Shown in pieces: positions 55,801 to 64,000 of a stretch of DNA of 64,000 bases. Numbering within the stretch: position 1 is the stretch's first letter; every line of letters starts with the position of its first letter. Source of the stretch: Phoronis australis (taxonomy: Eukaryota; Phoronida; Phoronidae); contig NMRA01000046.1 of NCBI GenBank assembly GCA_002633005.1, forward strand, positions 510,266 through 574,265, written 5' to 3'. The notes beneath the pieces are model-generated. The model was not told the origin of the DNA and did not search any database. It saw only the letters and a list, made by a program, of their open reading frames with translations. The position numbers and the translations under genes were made by a program.

Positions 55801-57669
55801 TTGTTGCCTGCAATTTATCATCAAACAAGCTAACAGCATGACCGGACTGGAAAGCGTGCTGACAAACAAATTTCAGCTGACCTGTAATATAATTCCAAAT
55901 TTCTAGATAATCAGCAATTACGAAATAAGACGTCTCCTTAGTTCGAAAATTCAATGCATGACTAAGGTTTTGTGTCATGATTTGATGTTTTATAGGAGCA
56001 AAACGACAGTACCATAAATGCAAAACATGAACTACACAACACACAATCATTGATCCAGTCTAGTATTAGGAAAAAGAACTGAATGTCCTGTTATAGAATG
56101 AAACACGCAAAATGCATCATTTTCACAGGCAAGCTCATTTCATGTCTTTAATAAGAGAAGGATGCACAATGCTTTTTCTTTTCAAATGACACGCTAATTT
56201 GCTACGTCAAACACATACTCTGGTTTGGGTTTCTCTTTCCTCTGAGGTATGTTTGGGACAAACGTCTTCTTCTTAACACCACCAAGTGTAAGGTCCCTTG
56301 GTGTTCTGATGGACGGAAGTCTACAACATTAAGTATAGGAACATAATTATTCACATGAGAAGCACCAATTTAAAAAAGAGCTTTGCCCCAGACATTTATC
56401 TCTACACTCTATGAAAATGTTCCAATAACAGACCACTGTACAGTATCAAAAGCAAGCTATGAATGTTTCAGCTTACCTTAAGTTTTAAAAAGAATAATTT
56501 GAATCATTCATAGCTATTATAAAAGTACATGTAAAGCCTGTGACTTGTGTTTGTTATTTTTAAAACGGAATCTTAAATACTGATACATCAAGCTCTCAAA
56601 AATGACGTCTTAATGCAAGGTCATTGTTTTGACGACTCAAAACTTAGAACATCATGCACTTATACCATATGGTTCTCTTTTCAACATCTGAATAGAGAGC
56701 AGAAAGTACTTCATCACCATCACAGCGTGCATGAGATAAGAACCCACATAACTACCTGATTGCAGGTATATCTATAGGTAATATCTATAGGTAGAAATCT
56801 ATAGGTAGGACTTGTGACATCCAAGTTTGAGTTCTCCACTGTGGAAGAATTCCAACATTTAACTCATCTTATTTCAGAATTAAACAAACATTCTGACAAT
56901 CTCAAACTCAGCACAAAGAACAACCATTGATCATATACATGTTCCAAGTTAAGTAATCATAATTGTTTAAGTCTGTGCATGTACATGCACACCTAATCTC
57001 CCTCTCTATAAGGGATTTATTAAAGTTAAGTAGGACACTAAAAAAATCCAAACTTGGCTTTCTTTGGATCAGCATCTCTCAGAAATAGGTGATGCAATTC
57101 ATATGAACCAATCAGACAGTGCGCTTTATGCTCTGTTCTCCAAACCATTGTTTGAGATTGGTTTTAAATGATCAACTTTTGCATGATGGGTTATCAAAAG
57201 GAGAACTTTCATGATATTTAAAACGAAAATAAAAACAAAAACTTAGAAAACTGGAAGTTTTTGATATTTCATCTTGAATATTTGTATCAAACAAAACGTG
57301 GTCATGCTATCCATATCAATGTTCTACTATGACTGTACTTTTCTTTTTTGAACTAAAAAGATGGTGTCACATGACCCAATGGACAGTATATTGGTATGAA
57401 GTCAAAAATCAAATTAATATAACTTTTTGCTATCAGAAAATATTTACCTCAATTTTTTTAGGTAAATTCTATAGATTTGTAGATATTTGACCGTATATGC
57501 ATAGACTTGTTAATAAGGTCCTACATAACCTTAACAGTTTTGATGACAACTTGAAAAGTGAATGTTTGACAATAATCTACCGTGTGTTTTTGCTCGTTGG
57601 GGTCCCTCCTCGACTTAGCAACCCCCTGGGCAAACTTGGAGAGTCAGCTGGCTTCTCATTGGAGGCCAT
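49895..57669 (-). CDS. POLR3D: POLR3D (RPC4) subunit of RNA polymerase III, complete
   Basis: TFIIF-like subunit that pairs with RPC5 in Pol III and acts in initiation, termination and reinitiation in the nucleus. Nine coding exons in transcript order: 57581-57669, 56219-56320, 55310-55491, 54971-55098, 54169-54262, 52592-52690, 51579-51682, 51259-51417 and 49895-50011. They total 1074 bp, 357 residues (human 398). Seen: LPSIRTPRDLTLGGVKKKTF near residue 30, the GRGRGRG box before EVIQSHSIFEQGP, the lysine/glutamate-rich KIKREKPEETQ, LLFFQLPDVLPG, and the C-terminal EGHIGKIQVLKSGKCRLLLG, VSLDV and LVCSPDFESLL, all diagnostic of RPC4. The intron between exons 4 and 5 starts with GC (GCAAGT); only this donor keeps the frame DD/FIDGADLD. 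An AG sits 2 bp before the ATG, so at least one non-coding 5' exon exists. Confidence 0.95.
53997..54137. mobile_element. Small nested palindromic element in POLR3D intron 5
   Basis: Outer inverted repeats GTGATGGTAAGTTACCTGT and its complement (one mismatch) bound 141 bp. Inside, 54021-54063 is a perfect palindrome: a 21-nt arm beginning GCTGACTGATGTAGG, one central A, and the exact complement. It is non-coding, probably a foldback MITE. Confidence 0.75.
54280..54460. repeat. Fragment of the CTCF-like module family
   Basis: Phrases CAGGAACACACCTGCCAAAC, GAGAGATACAGCTGC and GATGGCAATATGC match the end of the array at 30020-31560. It lacks a clear CCACTAGG core. It shows that the family is not confined to PTEN. 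Confidence 0.5.
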
Positions 57670-58035
57670 GTCTGTAAGAAAAGGGAAGTGTGACAGACAT
57701 GTTTAGATGAAAACAGTAAAGCTTCAATTGCAGAGTACGAGGTTACTGTTGTTCAGTCACAGTGACGACTTCCTAGTGAAGTTCACTATAATTCGTTTTC
57801 CATTGTGCAAAATGCGCACTCAAAACTTGATATTCAGGACATCCACTAAAACAATCATGATCTTATATAAAGGTTTCAACCTGATGAAAAGAAATCACGA
57901 TACCCATTTTACAGTAAAGAAATTGCAGACATCAACGAACAGTCATGCGGGATACTTAAAAACATTTTTCGACATTCAGTTGTATTCTGGATGTAAGTCA
58001 ATATTCAGTTTAGTGACTTGAGTGACTGTTCAAAC

Positions 58036-58156
58036 CTGTTCAGGAGATGACCCACATAAAGGTTGACGCCGGTACAGAACAAGCCAGAAACAACCACACA
58101 AAACGACCAGAAATTCCCCGTCATGATAGCTGAGTGCACGCGGAAGTCGCCATCAC
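58036..58156 (-). promoter_or_regulatory. Probable POLR3D non-coding first exon with YY1/ETS start region and uORF
   Basis: On the minus strand GATGGCGACTTCCGCG (YY1-like ATGGCG plus ETS-like ACTTCCG, 58139-58155) lies at the likely start. A donor-like CTGAACAG/GTTTGA ends the exon at 58036. An ATG at 58122-58124 opens a hydrophobic frame (MTGNFWSFCVVVSGLF...). If spliced to the acceptor before 57670, this frame ends just past the POLR3D ATG and so would be an overlapping uORF of about 34 codons. A second tiny uORF starts at the YY1-like ATG. Confidence 0.4.
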
Positions 58157-58599
58157 ACTAACTAGAATGACTCCTCCCCTCTGATGGTTTAACGATTTGA
58201 TGGATTGAGGCAGATGCAAAATGCAGACCCTGTTTCTTGTAGTGCAAGGACCAAGACAAAAATTTGAACTTTCTTGAATATTTCAATTCACAGATGAGCC
58301 ATATCCCCCTACTGTAAGCAGTGTAAAAATGGCCTGTTGCCTATACTTGGAACCTGAACAGAGGACTGCACGAAAAAGTTTGATTACGTGAGAATTTGCT
58401 CGAGTTGGATGAAATTAAAGACATCTACAGCCTCCTAAGGTGTCCCTCTATGTGCAAAAGGTACATATAGCAATGTGATGATTTAATCAGTGTGAGGCAT
58501 TGTTGGCCGATAAGCTTCCAGCGTATGAAGGGCCTATGGGATGGCCACCGTCTCCACTGCTAGTTGAGACAATGGCACTGTCCCTATAATTTTAATCAG

Positions 58600-58870
58600 A
58601 AAAAAACTGCCTGCTCATCTTCCATACTGAATCATTTTTGTATAGCCTCTACATACTATCTGATTATAGTACATAACGTCATAACGGCGGACTGCTGATG
58701 AGACTGCTAATGCCTGCATGCAGCTGACTAAACCTGACGACAAGGCGACAAGGTTGCAGATGTAGTAATAGCCGAGATTACCCGACCCGGGAATTGAACC
58801 AGTGACCCCTATAAAACCAGTGAGCGTGCTAGCCATTCAACTAATAGGAGTAGCTAACTGAGGGCGGCTC
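58600..58870 (-). mobile_element. tRNA-derived SINE, minus strand
   Basis: From about 58850 on the minus strand: TAGTTGAATGGCTAGCACGC (A-box region) then CACTGGTTCAATTCCCGGG (B-box region) at tRNA-like spacing, followed by an unrelated body of about 200 bp. The T stem and acceptor stem do not pair fully, so it is scored as a SINE rather than a tRNA gene. Confidence 0.6.
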
Positions 58871-58904
58871 AGTCATAGTCATATCGTCCGGTTACCTATT
58901 TTCG

Positions 58905-58990
58905 TCAGGCTCCAAAGTTCGTCCGCCATCTTGTTTCGCGTGCAGCGCAACCACGCGGGGCTTAGCGTTCCAATTTGGAGTGCTCGTCTG
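58905..58990. promoter_or_regulatory. YY1-like promoter candidate
   Basis: TCCGCCATCTTG around 58919 is a perfect YY1-type site in a CpG-rich patch (CGCGTGCAGCGCAACCACGCGGGG). It may drive the Mpv17-like gene, whose first coding exon is preceded by a splice acceptor and so needs an upstream non-coding exon. The YY1 orientation points to the minus strand, so this is uncertain. Confidence 0.35.
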
Positions 58991-59494
58991 CACGTTAGGT
59001 ACTAACTTATCGGAAGAGACACGTATCAAAGTAATGAGACAAAAATCGGTGAGTTTACCGATTGTTTTTTAAAACCACTTAAAAATCAGTAGATTTTACT
59101 AATACACTTTTTTNAAAGAAAGTGGAAAGCGTACTGTCAGGCAACTGACGAAAACATGCGATTGTGCTCCTTGTGAAATACGTCATCACAAGTGTTGCAC
59201 CTTATACACGCACTAAAAGAGCATCGACGTTTGAAAAAACTAGTTGTTATCGTTTCAACAGAAAATATCTAAAACCGGAACGTAGTTGCTTCGGTGTAAC
59301 TCACAAAAAGGTTGTTAAATGCAATATTTGTCAACGAATATCACTCTGCAGTTGGCGCTGGGTTTATACTCTCCTGTCTTTGAAGGAAACATCGAATCTG
59401 TTAAATTCAGTCGCTAGAGGACGCAAGTAGTACAGTCAACAGGTTGAAGGAGGCCGTGGACAACAAGTAGTCAACAGGTTCAAGGGTTATAAAT

Positions 59495-60460
59495 CTTTGA
59501 CATGGGCGGCGCACCTTAAGGGGCTGGGGGCTCTAGCCCCCCCACTTTTTCCATTGCTACCACGCCCATGGTCTATAAGCAGTGCACCACAGGGCCGGGC
59601 TGGGGGGGCTTTAGCCCCCCAACTTTTTTCAATGCTGCACTGCCCATATTTGATCCTTGTAGTTATATGTCACTGCACACATTTCAGAAAACGTAGGAAC
59701 AGTCGCAGTTTAAAATGCTTAACTCTTAAAATAGTATTACGCATACAGGCTTAGGAAGATTTTCTTACCGACTTCAGTTGGGGGCGAAATGGTCCACCAG
59801 GGCTGCATGCTAGGCAACCAGCTAGCAAGCAATAGTTTATGACACTGAGTGTACTGTATGACTGAGTGTCAAAACACAGCTAGTGAACGATGTGGGTAAA
59901 AATTAGAAATTAAAAATAATTGTGCCTTTTCGGTTCGTCATGTATAAACTCTTCGGTCCTTGCAACAAAACTTTCGCCTTACTGCCATGGACCCTAACTG
60001 CCATGCCCATTGCTTCATCTCAAAAAGATTAGGATCGATTTGGTGAAATCTTTTGAATTTTTCCAGCCTGTTATCAACAGAGTGGTTATCTCTGTTCACT
60101 ATAGGTCACTTTGTGAGAGTAGTTATGGTTTAATATAATCACATCATATTGAAATAGAATTAGGCTTGAAAGCATCCGGGATGTAATATTTTCCATTTTC
60201 TTTTTGGGACATGAAAACCAATGGAAACCATAAAATCTGAATAGAAGCATATACACACCCATGCCTTAAAAGTGGGGGGCTAGAGTTTTTGAGAATGTGG
60301 ACCTTTTACTAAGATTCACGGGCTACATAGAGCTATAAATTTCGCATTCACCGAATTTTGGTAGTTCCTGCCTTTGGGACTTTGGTCTCGTTTTCTACTT
60401 TTTTCGGCATTTTTGCCAAATGGGAAGCCCCCTAAGCCCCCCTGGGTACGCGCATGAGAA
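59495..60460. mobile_element. Possible DNA transposon with GGGGGCT/AGCCCCC ends
   Basis: GGGGCTGGGGGCTCTAGCCC at about 59520 and a second copy near 59600 resemble the inverted AAGCCCCCTAAGCCCCCCTG near 60426. Such ends are common in non-autonomous elements of marine invertebrates. Boundaries and unity of the element are uncertain. Confidence 0.35.
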
Positions 60461-61199
60461 GAGTAAAAATTAAACTATTTTGGTTCTTGAATTTTCAAAA
60501 TTGGTTAAGTAATAGAGATTTTGTCAACAAAAACCCAAGCCTTGACCTATTCATTGGCAAGTAGTTTCCAGCACGGCTCATCAGCTAATTATACACATCA
60601 CTAACTCACAATAGAAGCTGTGCCTTAAAGAATGCGGATAAATCAGTTATAAAGAAGGAATATCTGGTATGTTCAGGACATGCGTTATTTCTTGAAACTC
60701 CTAATATTCCTCGTTCAAAACAGTACGCTCGTGACACGTGCCATATCTTCCTTGATTTTTGGTTTTGGTTCGAAGCAAAATTGCCGGAGTTTTTCTGTTC
60801 ACTGGTAGTAAAGTACTCAAAATGACTAATGAAGGGCAAGCACTTCTGGACAGTGTGAACTGAGCACAAACTTGTGAAAACGAACAGTGTATTGAAGAAT
60901 CGGTGAAAAAAAAATTGGCGAATAAGGTATCCTCCTTTATGGTTCTCCAACTCGACATGTATAATCTCTCCACAGGTTTAACAAGAGCGAAATGATGATT
61001 TTTAGCACGTCTACTAGTAATAACCAATTCAGTTTGCTATTAGATGAAGAGCGTAAATTGTATCAACATTACTTTTATGTTGAGATTTTGATTCACCATT
61101 TATTACACCATTCCAAACCTGTCAATTAGTATTTATAAAATACAGCTTTGTATCAAGACTGTCAGTTTTTTGTTTCTAGGTGCTTGATACATCATAGTC

Positions 61200-62813
61200 A
61201 TGCTGTCTACACTGCGTGGTGCATTTCACAAGTATCCTTTGCTGTTCAATTCCATTTCATATGGAGGATTATACATGGCAGGTAGGTACCCATGATACTT
61301 GCAAATATGCTCTGTTTGAACTGTACTGCTTCTTCTAAAGTAAAAAAGAGTGCAGGTGGTCGGATGTCATTTGCAGTGCATCAGAGGTGTGCAGGCCTCA
61401 TGGTTGGGCTCATGGCACAAATCAACTGAGCTAAAAACACGAGAGCCCTGTTATCAACAGGTTATTCATGAAGGAAGTTTTCAGCAAGTCTGTCTCCTTT
61501 ATAAGAAAACGGACAGATTTTCCCATTTGTTGCCATGCACTATATGTTTTAGGCATGTAACACTGCCATCCAGTAGCTTACTTATTAGCTTGTAAAAAGC
61601 TAAGCAAGACTCTACTTTTGGTTTGATCACATTGGGAAATTTTTTTCTTGGTTTCTCTGCGGGAGTTAAGCTGACTGGGTATGTTGCATACACTCATCCT
61701 ACAGTGTCCGTAGGATATTGGGATTGCAGGTCTAGCTACACTATGCAGAACGCTTGCTCCTATCTTTGCGAGTCTGTCTGCAATCTCATTGCCATCAATT
61801 CCTACATGGTCGTTTTATGTCATGAAGGATTACTTAATGTGTCTTGATTTTAGAAGAGATTGCAGTCTGGTTGTAGAATTTGTCATATGAATAGAATTGT
61901 TTTAGCATGAAAAAAATAAATTATCTGTTTCTACCTTCTTTAAATTTGCTTTTGTTATCTTCCACCCAATATTCAACGTCTTCAAAAATTCACTCTTGGT
62001 TCCAAGTTCTAGCAAATACAGTGCAACCATCAATACCCTGAATCTTCCCTCAGCAAAAGCTTTTGATATTTCTTGTTATTTTACTCTGAATTTTATTAAG
62101 TGTTTATTTTTATTTGTCCGTCTGTATTACAGTATGATTTTGGCACAGTCTTTCATTTCATGTTTGTCATTTTGTGTCCATCAAGATTAAGCTTATTGCA
62201 CTGGCTCCTGCAATTCCGATAAGATTTTGATCAAATTTGGCTCATACCAGTATATTGCAGTATATTGCACATTTTCGGAACTTAGTATTTCCAACTTAAA
62301 CCCAACACAAAAACAAACTCAACAAAGGGTTAAATTGTTGTTTTTTGGGTTGTCTTTTCAGCAGTGTTGTTTATTGCCGAGGTATGATCATACAAGGTAG
62401 AATTTCAAAAGTACCGTGACAAGTCAATTTAAATGTTATCTGAGGTCTGCTCTGATTATCAATAACTAATACAGCAGGCCATTGATTTCTATCTTTATTT
62501 AACTGTTCTGTTCTAATGTGACTGGCCACATTAGAGCTGTTGTAGTAAATAGGAGCTATTTTCTTTCTAATGATGATTTTCACTATAATTACAGGTGATA
62601 TAACACAGCAGAAGTTCCGTCAAGTAGAGCACATGAACTGGACTAATACGCGCAATATTGGAATTGTAACGGGCGGAGTATTTGGCCCAGTCTTACATTT
62701 CTGGTATATATGGCTTGATAAGCTGCTGCCGGGAAAGGCTCGAAATATTGTCCTCAGGAAGATGGTCTTGGATCAAGCATTAACAATTCCTTTGATATTC
62801 ATATTCTTTACAG
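61200..62813 (+). CDS. Mpv17/PMP22-family membrane protein, N-terminal part (continues beyond window)
   Basis: Two coding exons: 61200-61281 and 62595-62813, joined in phase G/GT, encode 100 residues. An acceptor (TTTCTAG, ending 61179) precedes the ATG, so a 5' non-coding exon exists. Seen: an N-terminal amphipathic GAFHKYPLL, SISYGGLYMAGDITQQ, RNIGIVTGGVFGPVLHFWY, LDKLLPG and KMVLDQ, matching the conserved G-D-x-x-Q-Q, GP-x-x-H-x-W-Y-x-x-L-D and K-x-x-x-D-Q blocks of the family (MPV17, PXMP2, MPV17L, MPV17L2), small four-helix proteins of mitochondrial or peroxisomal membranes. MPV17L2 seems the nearest by pattern, but the C terminus (the W-P-x-W-Q-x-N-F motif) is outside the window, so the orthologue is left open. 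A donor GTAAATG follows the second exon. Confidence 0.85.
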
Positions 62814-64000
62814 GTAAATGCTTTCAATATGATTCACAGTACTATGATATATTTTTAGCATAATATGTAGAAAAATAAAGAATACTGGCTAGAAATCATA
62901 AAACTAGATTCTAGATAAATTATTACCTTGTGAAGTAAAACAGAATCTTGTTTGTTATGATAATCTTAGGTGTTAATTCCTTAACTGGTACCATCCTGTG
63001 TGTACTATTGACTGATGAAGAATATGGTACCATCCTGTGTGTACTATTGACTGATGAAGAATATGGTACCATCCTGTGTGTACTATTGACTGATGAAGAA
63101 CATGGTACCATCTTGTGTGTACTGTTGACTGGTGAAGAACATGCAACCATCCTGTGTGTACTACTGGTGAAGAACATGGTACCATCCCGTGTGTACTATT
63201 GACTAGTGAAGAACATGGTACCATCTCCTGTACCATTGACTGGTGAAGAACATGGAACCATCCTGTGTGTACTATTGACTGGTGAAGAACATGGTGCCAT
63301 CCCGTGTGTACTATTGACTGGTGAAGAACATGGTACCATCTCCTGTGTACCATTGACTGGTGAAGAACATGGAACCATCCTGTGTGTACTATTGACTGAT
63401 GAAGAACATGGTATCATCTCCTGTGTACTATTCACTGGTGAAGAACATGGTACCAGCCTGTGTGTAACATTGACTGATGAAGAACATGGTACCATCCCGT
63501 GTGTACTATTGACTGATGAAGAACATATCATATTGATTCAATTTGCACTTTGTTTTTTTTTATTTTGTATTATGTTGCTATTTGTAAAAGTTTCTTTTTA
63601 TTGGTAAAAATTAGGAACTGAAAGTTCTACTTAACAACTTTGAGAGTTGTTAGACACCAAGATTCATTAGTCATTGTAATAGCTTTTATCTTTATGAGAC
63701 GAGAAACGGATTCAAGCAGCGTGTTTACAAATAATTTGGTTCTTGAGCCGGTGGTGCAGTTTTGTTTTTGTTACTCAAGTTTTCAAAAAATAAAGTGCAC
63801 CTGAGATCAACAAAAATGATGCAGGACTTGCTTTTTGTTGTCAAATTGTGTTGTTTCAAGCCTTAGTGCATGCCTTTTTGTAGCTGTTCTAAAAACACGC
63901 GACCTTTTAGTGAAATTGGCAGGTTTGTTTTAGTTTGTGAGAGCAGGTCTCATAATGAGTTAGGACAGAGACCAGACCCAAGTATGCCTTTTTGGCCTTA
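62814..64000 (+). other. Start of the next intron of the Mpv17-like gene
   Basis: No further exon of the family is recognised before the window ends. It contains the 39-bp minisatellite and AT-rich sequence. Confidence 0.5.
62985..63530. repeat. 39-bp minisatellite, about 14 copies
   Basis: Units of CATGGTACCATCCTGTGTGT followed by ACTATTGACTGATGAAGAA repeat, with a few shorter units. As 39 is divisible by 3, long open frames with a 13-residue period appear on both strands (up to 133 codons). They start and stop with the array and are not taken as genes. Confidence 0.9.

Larger units (their letters stand above)
57670..61199. other. Divergent region between POLR3D and the Mpv17-like gene
   Basis: It holds the POLR3D 5' exon candidate, a SINE, a YY1-like promoter candidate, a single N at 59114, and G/C-rich transposon-like strings at 59510-59630 and 60420-60450. 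No other gene is visible; the open frame of 114 codons near 60606-60950 shows no recognisable motif. Confidence 0.55.

Noticed and set aside
58760-58860. tRNA gene on the minus strand
   Set aside because: A and B boxes are present but the stems do not pair and a long unrelated body follows; it fits a tRNA-derived SINE.
60606-61027. Minus-strand open frames of 108-114 codons
   Set aside because: They overlap in different frames, show no domain or splice context, and lie upstream of the Mpv17-like gene in AT-rich sequence.
62973-63607. Overlapping repetitive open frames of 84-133 codons on both strands
   Set aside because: They begin and end with the 39-bp minisatellite, whose length is divisible by 3; the codon pattern is a by-product of the repeat.

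Overview
The window is animal nuclear DNA. It is AT-rich, has no operons, and its genes are split into short exons with mostly GT-AG introns. The introns are full of MITEs, tRNA-derived SINEs, minisatellites and foldback elements. Protein similarity and exon structure, especially a PTEN gene whose first three coding exons have the same lengths as the human ones (79, 85 and 45 bp), suggest a slowly evolving marine invertebrate, for example a hemichordate, cephalochordate or echinoderm. A cnidarian or lophotrochozoan is not excluded, and I cannot name the species. There are assembly gaps at 13043-13055 and 42097-42153 and single N bases at 5740 and 59114.

Five protein-coding genes alternate in strand. 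(1) 549-7134 (+): the last five coding exons of the MYST histone acetyltransferase KAT8/MOF; its 5' half lies before the window. (2) 9699-35074 (-): a complete PTEN lipid phosphatase gene, nine coding exons, 383 residues, over 25 kb, with a U12-type first intron. (3) 35876-49770 (+): a complete ATAD1/Msp1 outer-membrane AAA extractase gene, eight exons, 416 residues. (4) 49895-57669 (-): a complete POLR3D (RPC4) subunit of RNA polymerase III, nine coding exons, 357 residues, with one GC-AG intron. (5) 61200-62813 (+): the first two coding exons of an Mpv17/PMP22-family membrane protein that continues beyond the window.

KAT8 and PTEN converge, PTEN and ATAD1 diverge from an 801 bp interval, ATAD1 and POLR3D converge with only 124 bp between their stop codons, and POLR3D diverges from the Mpv17-like gene. 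The genes do not form one pathway, but the PTEN-ATAD1 divergent neighbourhood is also found in human (10q23), so it looks like very old microsynteny.

The non-coding part has its own structure. Three clusters in PTEN introns (16160-17630, 21120-22130, 30020-31560) are arrays of a diverged repeat in which a CTCF-core-like string (CCACTAGRKGGCRC) recurs every 100-160 bp. Foldback elements lie in KAT8, PTEN, ATAD1 and POLR3D introns. ATAD1 intron 5 also carries a decayed copy of the start of exon 6. No gene was found in the remaining intergenic or intronic stretches, and no CRISPR, rRNA or functional tRNA gene was seen.
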